Source: CAMTWB01 sp037441775 (GTDB taxonomy: Bacteria > Desulfobacterota > Syntrophia > Syntrophales > CAMTWB01). From it: 19,158 nucleotides of DNA. The stretch covers positions 1-19,158 of the forward strand of contig JBBIRO010000052.1 of NCBI GenBank assembly GCA_037441775.1, given 5' to 3'. This document shows positions 6,109 to 13,333 of the stretch, one piece after another. Each line of letters begins with the position of its first letter. The stretch's first letter is position 1. A model generated the notes under the pieces. It did no database searches, had not been told where the DNA came from, and saw nothing but the letters and a program-made list of their open reading frames with translations. A program made the position numbers and the translations under genes.

Positions 6109-7620
6109 TTGGACATATTTCAGCACTTAATCACTGGATTTCAGGTGGCGTCAAGCTGGGAGAACCTCTTGTTCTGTTTTATGGGCACCCTTTTCGGCAC
6201 CTTGATCGGTGTGCTTCCAGGGATTGGCCCTACCACCGGGGTGGCGATTTTGATCCCCATTACCTTCGGTATGAATCCCACCTCGGCAATCATCACCATG
6301 GCCGGCGTGTACTATGGGGCGATGTTCGGCGGAGCGACCACCTCGATCCTGCTGAACGTCCCCGGGGAGTCGGCTTCGGTGATGACCTGCCTGGACGGCC
6401 ATGCACTGGCCAAACAAGGCAGGCCCGGACCGGCACTGGGGATGGCGGCCATGTCCTCCTTTACGGGAGGCACTTTTGCCGTTGTGCTGTTGACCTTTTT
6501 GGCCCCCACCCTCGCCGGGTACGCCGTCTCTTTCGGTCCCCCTGAGTATTTCGCACTTACCCTGATGGGCCTGACCCTCGTCACCTCCCTAGGAGGTGAT
6601 TCTCCGCTTAAGGGACTCATTAGCGGAGTGCTGGGACTTATCGTGGCCTGTATCGGAATCGACGCAATCAGCGGGGTGTCCCGCTTCACTTTTGGCAGCA
6701 TGTACATGCTCGATGGCGTCGATTTCATCGGTGTGGCGGTCGGCCTTTTTGCTCTCTCGGAAATCCTTGAGAATGTTGAAAAACCGATGGAGCAACTCGT
6801 CTCAAAGACGAAACTCCGGATACGGACCCTTTTCCCAAATCTTAACGACTGGAAGAACTCATACAAGACGGTCATCCGGGGCTCCTTTATCGGATTCTTC
6901 ATCGGGGTGCTGCCCGGGGCCGGGGCGACGATTGCCTCATTCATTTCATACGCGGCCGCGAAAAAGATGAGCCCTCACCCGGAAAAGTTTGGTCATGGCG
7001 CCATCGAAGGGGTAGCGGCGCCGGAGGCGGCGAACAACGCGGCGGCCGGAGGCGCAATGGTATCCCTCCTGACATTAGGCATTCCCGGATCGGGTACGAC
7101 GGCAGTCCTCCTGGGCGCCCTTATCATTCATGGCATGCGCCCCGGGCCCTTGCTTTTTTCCTCAAGTCCCGATTTTGTCTGGGGGCTCATCGCGAGCATG
7201 TATATAGGTAATATATTGCTTATCATCCAAAACATGCCGATGATCGGTATGTGGGTGAGGCTCCTCAAGGTGCCGTATAAAGTGCTTCTCCCGGTCATCA
7301 TCACCATTTCTGCCGTTGGAGTCTATGTTACAGACAACAACATCGTCGATGTCTGGGTTATGTTTGTTTTTGGTGTGGTCGGGTATGTGATGAGAAAACT
7401 GAATTACCCGCCAGCGCCTTTGGTGCTGGCCCTGGTTCTGGGACCCATGGTGGAGAGGTCTCTTCGTCAGTCCCTCACCATTTCGCATGGAGATGTTGCA
7501 ATCTTCTTTTCCCGACCCATTTCGGCGACTTTGATGACCGTCGCTCTCATTTCCTTGTTCGCGCCCGTTTTCAGGCTGATGTGGATTCGGTATAAAGACA
7601 GGAGAGCCACGCAAGCCTGA
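6109..7620 (+). CDS. tctA: TTT transporter large membrane subunit (TctA family)
   Basis: This 503-residue polytopic membrane protein is the main permease of the TTT system. Two internally related signatures are visible: GTLIGVLPGIGPTTGVAILIP followed by TMAGVYYGAMFGGATTSILLNVPGE in the first half, and GVLPGAGATIASFISYAAAKK plus GGAMVSLLTLGIPGSGTTAVLLGAL in the second. These are the repeated PGxG substrate-path motifs of TctA. The frame begins at a TTG codon (6109) placed 7 nt after the good ribosome-binding site GGGGAGG. No ATG gives a complete first membrane segment, so TTG is the best start. It follows tctB by 19 nt and precedes the ferredoxin gene by 61 nt, placing transport and redox genes in one transcription unit. 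Confidence 0.95.
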   Translation: MDIFQHLITGFQVASSWENLLFCFMGTLFGTLIGVLPGIGPTTGVAILIPITFGMNPTSAIITMAGVYYGAMFGGATTSILLNVPGESASVMTCLDGHALAKQGRPGPALGMAAMSSFTGGTFAVVLLTFLAPTLAGYAVSFGPPEYFALTLMGLTLVTSLGGDSPLKGLISGVLGLIVACIGIDAISGVSRFTFGSMYMLDGVDFIGVAVGLFALSEILENVEKPMEQLVSKTKLRIRTLFPNLNDWKNSYKTVIRGSFIGFFIGVLPGAGATIASFISYAAAKKMSPHPEKFGHGAIEGVAAPEAANNAAAGGAMVSLLTLGIPGSGTTAVLLGALIIHGMRPGPLLFSSSPDFVWGLIASMYIGNILLIIQNMPMIGMWVRLLKVPYKVLLPVIITISAVGVYVTDNNIVDVWVMFVFGVVGYVMRKLNYPPAPLVLALVLGPMVERSLRQSLTISHGDVAIFFSRPISATLMTVALISLFAPVFRLMWIRYKDRRATQA

Positions 7621-7681
7621 TTCTGTGAGGATAATCAGTCGCAGTTGACAAGGTGAAAATAAAAAATAGGGAGAGTTGTTC

Positions 7682-8218
7682 ATGAAACTGATCGGAATTG
7701 ACCGTGATCGCTGTACAGGCTGCAAGACCTGTGAATTGTATTGCGGAGCGGAAAGGGGAAGCGAATCCAGGTCGTTGCTCAAAGCGGTTCAGGAAACCCC
7801 TGTCCCCCTTCCTCGTGTCCGTGTCGAGGGAGTGGGGGGGGTGTCATTTCCCTTGCAATGCCGCCATTGCTCGCAGGCCCCCTGTCTTGACGCCTGCCTG
7901 ACCGGCGCTTTGACGCGCGAGGAAAAGAGCGGTACGGTGATCATTCATGAGGATCTGTGCATCGGATGCTGGACCTGCACGGCTTTCTGCCCTTTTGGCG
8001 TCATTATGCCCTCACCGGAAAGGAAAATCGCAGTCAAATGCGACCGCTGCCTCTACATGGAAAAACCTGTTTGCGTCGATGTCTGCCCGACGAAGACTTT
8101 GGAAGTGATTAATCTGGAAGAGATCGACGTTCTGCTGCGGGAGAAGCGGATTCAAATCGTGGAAGCCATGGCGGGGTGTGACGCAAAGGGCATTCACCTT
8201 CTCGACATAAGAATTTAA
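7682..8218 (+). CDS. CooF-like four-cluster ferredoxin (HycB/DmsB type)
   Basis: This 178-residue polyferredoxin has sixteen ligand cysteines for four [4Fe-4S] clusters. They lie at C11/14/17/21, C60/63/68/72, C93/96/99/103 and C120/123/131/135, the pattern of CooF, HycB and DmsB electron-transfer subunits. The opening IGIDRDRCTGCKTCELYCG and the block FPLQCRHCSQAPCLDACLTGAL closely resemble CooF, the partner of CO dehydrogenase. The frame can be extended two codons to a TTG, but the ATG at 7682, preceded by GGGAGAG, is the natural start. There is no signal or Tat peptide, so it works in the cytoplasm. It is followed 20 nt later by a CooS-like gene and then by a flavoprotein, so it probably passes electrons between those two proteins. 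Confidence 0.88.
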   Translation: MKLIGIDRDRCTGCKTCELYCGAERGSESRSLLKAVQETPVPLPRVRVEGVGGVSFPLQCRHCSQAPCLDACLTGALTREEKSGTVIIHEDLCIGCWTCTAFCPFGVIMPSPERKIAVKCDRCLYMEKPVCVDVCPTKTLEVINLEEIDVLLREKRIQIVEAMAGCDAKGIHLLDIRI

Positions 8219-8238
8219 ATAATGGAGTTTAGACATCT

Positions 8239-9702
8239 ATGGAAACGATTCATTTTAAGACGGTTGACCCGGTGAGCCAGGACCTCTTGCGCAGTGCGTC
8301 CCAAAAAGGCATCGACCTCAACTGGGAACGGCATGAAAAACAGCAACCGCAGGACGGATTCCTCAGGCTGGGCCTCTCTTGCCCCTACGGCTGCATGCAG
8401 GGGCCATGTCGGATCGACCCCTATGGACGGGGTGCGGACCGCGGGATCTGCGGCATTGACCGAGACAGAATGGCTGCGGCATTCCTGCTCCGCCTGGCTC
8501 TCCAGGGAGTGCTGGAAATGATGGGCGCCTATCGCGGGACGGATTTTTCTGGCGATGAGATATCCTGGCAGGAGTTTCTCGGCAAAAAAGCCGCCATCGC
8601 CCTGAAACAGTTGGGTGGCGGCCCTCTGTCCACAAGGGAAATCTTTCAGAGCAGCCTCCTCCTGTCCAGGCCGTCTGCGATGCCCGAGGTTCTCATCCGT
8701 CAGGCGGTTCGCCTGGGCATACTCGGCATCGGTCTCATGGAACGGCAGAGAAATGAGGATCCCTCTTCAGGGGAGATGGGATTCCGTGCCGGATATGGCT
8801 TGCTGGCCGGCGATGCCGTCATCGTCGGCGTGACCGGACAGGTTCCGGCGGCCCTGGTCCAGTCCCTTCTAAAGGAGACATCGGGTATGGCAAATCACGA
8901 ATTGCGCCTGATCTCCCTTGGCGACTGGGTCCCCGCGGGCGGCGACTTCCTTCCTCTGGTCTGCACATCCGACGAAGCCGAGACCGTACTTGCCTCCGGT
9001 AAAGTGAATCTCATTCTGGCCGGTCCACAATGCGATCCCGGCCTGATCTCGCTCTGCGGCAAGATCAATTTACCTCTCATTTTTAGCGATGACAAACCTG
9101 AATCATCCGATATTATCAAGCAGGCCCGTGCATCCTTCGACCGCCGCGTCACGGGGTCATTCAACCCCGATGCTTCGCTGCTCGGCAGCGGAAGGGTGAG
9201 TCTCGGTGACGGAGAGATCAAAACAGCCGTTCGGTGCGGCTCGTCGAAGAAGATCGCCCTGCTCGGTGGATCCGATACCCTCGCACAATCACTCGGTCAC
9301 CTTCCTGTCGAATTGTGCAAGGCGCTTTACGGAGAAGGGCATGACGTCACCTCATGGGGCGACGCTGCCATCTGGATGGTCAAGCAGGACCTCCCGGTCG
9401 GCATTCTGGATGCCGCTGAAGGACCCTTGTCCGCGGTCCGGACTCTGGCTGCCCACGGAGAACTATCGTCCATCAAGGGAATTTGTTTCACCGGCCTCAA
9501 ATCGTGCAGGGAGTTCAGTCTCGCCCTGGGGCTTGCTGCGCTGGGACAAAAGGTTTTGGTTGCCGTGCCGTTGCCGCTTTGGGGAAGCAGCCGGGTTCGC
9601 GCGACGCTCATTGAAGACCTGGCTGCCGTAGGCGGCATGCTTTCCCACTTCGACCACCCGGCCGAGGCCGACGAGATTCTGGACTGGTTCCTGCGTTCTT
9701 AA
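8239..9702 (+). CDS. CODH (CooS)-like protein lacking most C-cluster ligands
   Basis: This 487-residue homologue of the Ni-containing anaerobic CO dehydrogenase catalytic subunit is about 150 residues shorter than usual. The N-terminal block with cysteines C48, C52, C57 and C71 (SCPYGCMQGPCRI, GICG) corresponds to the B-cluster ligands of CooS. No cysteine precedes C48, so the intersubunit D-cluster cannot form. By-eye alignment gives VTGQVPA where CooS has the HGHNP block (ligand His replaced by Q201). The GxCCTGNE cysteine is missing. AGPQC (C265) sits where CooS has VDVQC, and SWGDAA (D375) where it has TGCAA. The EKAVAIG region with the last ligand is absent. LLGGSDT, ICFTGLKSC and the C-terminal AADEILDWF still track the fold. 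It is therefore not a CO-oxidising enzyme. Position between a CooF-like ferredoxin and a flavoprotein supports an electron-transfer or repurposed redox role. Confidence 0.75.
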   Translation: METIHFKTVDPVSQDLLRSASQKGIDLNWERHEKQQPQDGFLRLGLSCPYGCMQGPCRIDPYGRGADRGICGIDRDRMAAAFLLRLALQGVLEMMGAYRGTDFSGDEISWQEFLGKKAAIALKQLGGGPLSTREIFQSSLLLSRPSAMPEVLIRQAVRLGILGIGLMERQRNEDPSSGEMGFRAGYGLLAGDAVIVGVTGQVPAALVQSLLKETSGMANHELRLISLGDWVPAGGDFLPLVCTSDEAETVLASGKVNLILAGPQCDPGLISLCGKINLPLIFSDDKPESSDIIKQARASFDRRVTGSFNPDASLLGSGRVSLGDGEIKTAVRCGSSKKIALLGGSDTLAQSLGHLPVELCKALYGEGHDVTSWGDAAIWMVKQDLPVGILDAAEGPLSAVRTLAAHGELSSIKGICFTGLKSCREFSLALGLAALGQKVLVAVPLPLWGSSRVRATLIEDLAAVGGMLSHFDHPAEADEILDWFLRS

Positions 9703-9743
9703 CTTAACACCCGGCAGGGCCGGCTCATAAGGAGCAGTGGTTT

Positions 9744-11006
9744 ATGGATGGTATCATTATCGTCGGTGGCGGCGGGGCCGGTTTTCATTCCGCCATGACC
9801 TGTCGGAGTGCCTGGCCCGATCGGCCCATCACCCTGATCGACGCGGAAAAAGAATGCGGTTATTACCGGACCCTCCTGCCTCAATTTATGGTTGGGGCAC
9901 TGCCTGAGGAAAAACTGTTCTTTCCCGACGGAAAAGCAGACCCTCTCCTGACGATAAGGACCGGCGTCAGGGTAAAAACGCTGGATCGCAATCGCCGGTG
10001 CCTCCTGCTCGATAACGGCGAGACACTCTTTTACGACCGTCTAATCCTTGCCCACGGAGGAGACCCTTATCTGCCCGGCGTCCTAGCCGGTCCTCCCTGC
10101 AAAGGGATATTCACCATACGCGATCTGACAGCTGCAAGGGCGACGAAGGCGTGGCTGCCCGACCACAGGCAGGTGATCGTTTTCGGCGGCTCGCTGGTTG
10201 GGGTCAAGACGGCGGTTCATCTCCGCCAGTCGGGCTACGAGGTCTCGCTCATCGTCAGACGTGGACATATCCTGCTCCGCGCCCTTTCTCCGGAATCGGC
10301 CCAGGTGGTGGAGAAGCACCTGACAAAAATGGGGATCCGTCTTTATGCCAACGCGCCGCTGGAGGAGATCCGCGTCGCGGAAGGGGCTATTAAAGCGCTC
10401 AAGGCAGGTGGGCAATGGATTACCTGCGACACTCTTCTCGTCGCCGCCGGAACCTCACCCGATACCACATTTCTGGATGGGACCGGACTCCTCACGGAGG
10501 GTCGGCTCATCGTCTCCCCGGCCCTCCAAACGGCCGATTCGCTGATCTTTGCGGCCGGCGATGTTGCCGTCATCGCTACCGCCGGAGGAGAGATGTTTAG
10601 TCCCAATACCTGGCCCCAGGCCGTCTCACAGGGAAGATGGGCGGCACGAAACCTGTATCGAAAGCTCCCCCTCCCATATCGTGACTTCACACGAGTCAAC
10701 GCGATGGAGCTCCACGGTCTGGCTATGGTGATCCTCGGTCCGCCCGTCGACGGGGCTCATGTGAATTCCCATCAGCTGCCGGAAGAGTCCATCCGCCGAG
10801 AACTCTTTCTGGCAGGGGGAAAACCAGTGGGGGGGGCGCTGATTGGCGACATCTCAGCCGCCGGAACGCTCCGCGCCCAAATCCAGGCGAGACAGCGGAT
10901 CAGTTCGGAGGAATCCGCGCTTCTGAGGCCGAAAACAAGAAGCGTCATCCATTTTCCCGTTCAATCGGGCCGCAGACAGGCCCTGATTTTATCACAAAAG
11001 AGGTAG
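9744..11006 (+). CDS. FAD-dependent NAD(P) oxidoreductase (CODH-associated FNOR type)
   Basis: This 420-residue flavoprotein belongs to the pyridine nucleotide-disulfide reductase class I fold. The FAD-binding Rossmann motif IIIVGGGGAGFHSA is at residues 4-17 and the acidic end of strand 2 at LIDAE. The NAD(P) motif VFGGSLVG is at 146-153, and the second FAD motif LIFAAGDVA at 267-275. The redox cysteine pair of disulfide reductases is absent. C38 lies near the place where Nox/CoA-disulfide reductases carry theirs, but the context differs. Homologues of this general type accompany CooS and CooF in acetogens and other anaerobes and connect ferredoxin to NAD(P). Its place directly after the CooF-like and CooS-like genes matches that trio. 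A good AAGGAG lies 9 nt before the ATG. The likely role is transferring electrons between NAD(P)H and the iron-sulfur proteins of the operon. Confidence 0.85.
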   Translation: MDGIIIVGGGGAGFHSAMTCRSAWPDRPITLIDAEKECGYYRTLLPQFMVGALPEEKLFFPDGKADPLLTIRTGVRVKTLDRNRRCLLLDNGETLFYDRLILAHGGDPYLPGVLAGPPCKGIFTIRDLTAARATKAWLPDHRQVIVFGGSLVGVKTAVHLRQSGYEVSLIVRRGHILLRALSPESAQVVEKHLTKMGIRLYANAPLEEIRVAEGAIKALKAGGQWITCDTLLVAAGTSPDTTFLDGTGLLTEGRLIVSPALQTADSLIFAAGDVAVIATAGGEMFSPNTWPQAVSQGRWAARNLYRKLPLPYRDFTRVNAMELHGLAMVILGPPVDGAHVNSHQLPEESIRRELFLAGGKPVGGALIGDISAAGTLRAQIQARQRISSEESALLRPKTRSVIHFPVQSGRRQALILSQKR

Positions 11007-11010
11007 CCGT

Positions 11011-11736
11011 ATGATCATTCATGAAGAAATATGTGTGGGGTGCGGACGCTGCCAACCCTACTGTCCCACCGCAGCGATCCGCTATCAGGGTTTGAAAAGC
11101 GTGATCGACCAGGACATCTGCTATGAATGCAGCACTTGCCTTCGCGCCTCTCACTGTCCCGTAGATGCCATAGCGGAATCACCCAATGTCTACGACTACC
11201 CCAGGGCGCTGCGCCGGTATTTCAGCGATCCCAGCGCAACGCACGTGGCAACCGGCATTCAGGGACGCGGAACGGAGGAGTCGAAGACCAATGATGTAAC
11301 GCTCCGCGTTGGTCCCGGAGAGGTCGGAGTAGCCATCGAGATCGGCCGTCCCACCCTCGGAATGTCGATCATGGATATCCAGAAGGTAACCCGCGCCATT
11401 GCCCGCGCTGGCGTCCACAAGGTTGAGGCGCACAATCCGATCCACTCCATGATCGCCGATGAGACGACTGGGGATCTCAAGCCCGAAATGCTCGGTGAGC
11501 GGGTCCTCTCGGCGATCATCGAGATCAAGGTCAAGCGGAACGAACTCCGTGGAATCCTCCGGACGCTCAATGAGGTTGCAAAGGAGGTGGACAGCGTTTT
11601 CTGCATTGACGCCTGCACGATCGTCGAGCCGGGACTCAAGATTCCGGAGGAGGTCCTGGAAAGCATTCGGGCGGAGGGTTTAACGTGGCGTCCGAACGCC
11701 AAAATCAATATGGGCATGGGACGTGCCTGGGAATAG
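11011..11736 (+). CDS. 2x[4Fe-4S] ferredoxin domain fused to an unrecognised domain
   Basis: This 241-residue protein is cytoplasmic by appearance. Residues 1-55 form a bacterial-type ferredoxin domain with two cluster motifs: C8/C11/C14/C18 (CVGCGRCQPYC) and C37/C40/C43/C49 (CYECSTCLRASHCP). Residues about 85-241 are a soluble domain I do not recognise with certainty. Its notable blocks are GRGTEESKTNDVTLRVGPGE, VAIEIGRPTLGMSIMDIQKV, NPIHSMIADETTGDLKP and FCIDACTIVEPG, with C198 and C202. It faintly recalls the central part of 6-hydroxynicotinate reductase-type iron-sulfur reductases, but that is recollection and not an alignment. The gene begins 4 nt after the flavoprotein stop and is followed after 9 nt by another unknown gene, so all are co-translated. 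It probably receives electrons from the flavoprotein/CooF-like pair. Confidence 0.7.
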   Translation: MIIHEEICVGCGRCQPYCPTAAIRYQGLKSVIDQDICYECSTCLRASHCPVDAIAESPNVYDYPRALRRYFSDPSATHVATGIQGRGTEESKTNDVTLRVGPGEVGVAIEIGRPTLGMSIMDIQKVTRAIARAGVHKVEAHNPIHSMIADETTGDLKPEMLGERVLSAIIEIKVKRNELRGILRTLNEVAKEVDSVFCIDACTIVEPGLKIPEEVLESIRAEGLTWRPNAKINMGMGRAWE

Positions 11737-11745
11737 GATGGAAAT

Positions 11746-12396
11746 ATGACACACAGTTTGCACAGAGAAGGCAGTCTGGAATCGCTGGCAAGGGAGTACG
11801 TTTTGTTCATCTATCCGGCAAGAGGATTCAATTACAAGGGAAGCGCCCCAAAGATCCGCCGTAATGTTGAGCTACTCTACCAGGCTGGTCCCGTCAATTT
11901 GATCCCCACATCGCTTCGTCGCAACATGTACAGCGGCGTGACGAATGAGGAGATTCTCGACAGTATCACCGTTGAGGGGACGCGCGTATACTCGGTCTTC
12001 AACAACCGGGAGAATCTTAAAAAGGCGCTGACCCTTCTCAAAGAAGCCGACGAAGGGATCTCGATCATGGTGAGCGGGATCATCGACAGCGTGAGGGATA
12101 TCGCCGCGGAGCTGGGAATCACGCCCCACATGGTGAACCTCTCGCTCGGCATACACGGGCGGACGGAACGACTGCCGGCCGCGGATATCCGCGAGTTCAC
12201 GACGATGTGCGGCCACGGCGTCGTCTCTCCTTACCTGGTGAAGGACATGATCCGAAAAGTCAAGACAGGAAAAATCAGCGAGTGGGACGGAAGCGTGCTT
12301 TTGGCCGAGCCCTGCACCTGCGGGATTTACAACCCCTGCCGCTCCGCCGAGCTTCTCCGGGAAAAGGCGCCTCTTTACACGGTGGACCGCTGGTAG
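11746..12396 (+). CDS. Conserved hypothetical protein with C-terminal Cys motif
   Basis: This 216-residue soluble protein has no signal peptide or membrane segment and no family I can name. It has a mixed alpha/beta look, with segments such as YVLFIYPARGFNYKGSAP near the N-terminus, EGISIMVSGIIDSVRDIAAELG in the middle, and a long conserved-looking stretch HMVNLSLGIHGRTERLP, then CGHGVVSPYLVKDMI. Near the C-terminus there is a tight cysteine group C190-T-C192-x5-C198 (EPCTCGIYNPCRS). With C155 and nearby H157 it could bind a metal or Fe-S cluster. It is linked by a 9-nt gap to the ferredoxin-domain gene and by 16 nt to the dehydrogenase gene, so it is likely a subunit or accessory of the same redox system. 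No enzymatic function is assigned. Confidence 0.6.
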   Translation: MTHSLHREGSLESLAREYVLFIYPARGFNYKGSAPKIRRNVELLYQAGPVNLIPTSLRRNMYSGVTNEEILDSITVEGTRVYSVFNNRENLKKALTLLKEADEGISIMVSGIIDSVRDIAAELGITPHMVNLSLGIHGRTERLPAADIREFTTMCGHGVVSPYLVKDMIRKVKTGKISEWDGSVLLAEPCTCGIYNPCRSAELLREKAPLYTVDRW

Positions 12397-12412
12397 CGAT
12401 AAAAGGAAAAAT

Positions 12413-13315
12413 ATGAGACTGGGATTCATCGGTTTCGGCGGCGCGGGCTATGGCCTGGCCAAAGGCCTTCTTGGCGCGGGGCTCGAGGAGGTGCATTGCT
12501 TCGATCGCCTCCAGGAGACGCATCCATATGCGGACGTGATACGCCGTCATGCGGAGGAGATCGGCGCCCGACAGGCAAAAAGCCTTGTCGTCCTCCTATC
12601 GCGAGCGGAAACCGTCATCTCCTGCGTCACCGGCGCGATGGCCGTATCGGTGGCACGGGATGCCTCGCCCAACCTCGGACCCGGGCATCTCTTCATCGAT
12701 GTCAACACCGCTTCACCCAAAGTGAAGGAGGTGGCGGCCGGAATCGTGGAAAAAACGGGTGCCGCATTCGTCGACGCCGCGCTGATGGGGGCGATCCCGA
12801 CATTCTTGCACCGTGTGCCGGTCCTCGCCTCCGGAGGCGGCGCCTGTCGTTTTCTGGAATCCCTGCAACCCTATGGGATGAACATCACCGTGATCGGCGC
12901 GACGCCGGGCCAAGCCTCGGCAATCAAGATGTTCCGCAGCATCTTCATGAAAGGGCTTCTTTCGCTCTTCCTTGAAACCCTCACCGCGACGCACCGCTAC
13001 GGCGTCGATGACAGGGTGCTCGGCTCCATTGCTGAGTCCCTGGACGGGACTCCCTTCCTGGAAACCGCGCGGGTTCAAATGACCAAAGGCGTCGTCAACG
13101 CGGAGAGGATGGCCCACGAAATGGATGAGGTGATCGCCACGCTCGAAGAGCTCGGCGTTCCCGCCGGGATGTCCAAAGCCGCGCGGGAGAAGTTACTATG
13201 GTGCGCCGGCTTCGGCCTGCGCGAACGATTCGGCGGCGACCTGCCGACCACCCTTGCGGAGGTACTTCAGGCAATGGATGGGAACACTAGGGGCGCCACG
13301 TCATATTCTACCTAA
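12413..13315 (+). CDS. NAD(P)-dependent beta-hydroxyacid dehydrogenase-like protein, DUF1932 C-terminus
   Basis: This 300-residue protein has the fold of 3-hydroxyisobutyrate/6-phosphogluconate dehydrogenases. The N-terminal Rossmann domain starts with RLGFIGFGGAG (G7-x-G9-x-x-G12), followed by the substrate-side block FIDVNTASPKVKE and VDAALMGAIP. The candidate catalytic lysine is K173 in ASAIKMFRSIFMKG, a stretch that with the following helices is typical of the DUF1932 C-terminal domain rather than the classical NAD_binding_11 domain. Its length is normal. It should oxidise a beta-hydroxy acid or reduce the corresponding oxo acid in the cytoplasm. The ribosome-binding site AAAAGGA is close to the ATG. 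Its neighbours, a sugar-isomerase-type gene downstream and an acid transporter upstream, point to catabolism of a hydroxylated or sugar-derived acid. The exact substrate is unknown. Confidence 0.85.
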   Translation: MRLGFIGFGGAGYGLAKGLLGAGLEEVHCFDRLQETHPYADVIRRHAEEIGARQAKSLVVLLSRAETVISCVTGAMAVSVARDASPNLGPGHLFIDVNTASPKVKEVAAGIVEKTGAAFVDAALMGAIPTFLHRVPVLASGGGACRFLESLQPYGMNITVIGATPGQASAIKMFRSIFMKGLLSLFLETLTATHRYGVDDRVLGSIAESLDGTPFLETARVQMTKGVVNAERMAHEMDEVIATLEELGVPAGMSKAAREKLLWCAGFGLRERFGGDLPTTLAEVLQAMDGNTRGATSYST

Positions 13316-13333
13316 ACTCGGAGGCATCACGAC

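Noticed and set aside
8239..9702. Annotation as functional anaerobic CO dehydrogenase (cooS)
   Set aside because: The B-cluster cysteines invite this call, but most C-cluster ligands and the D-cluster cysteines are missing and the protein is too short.
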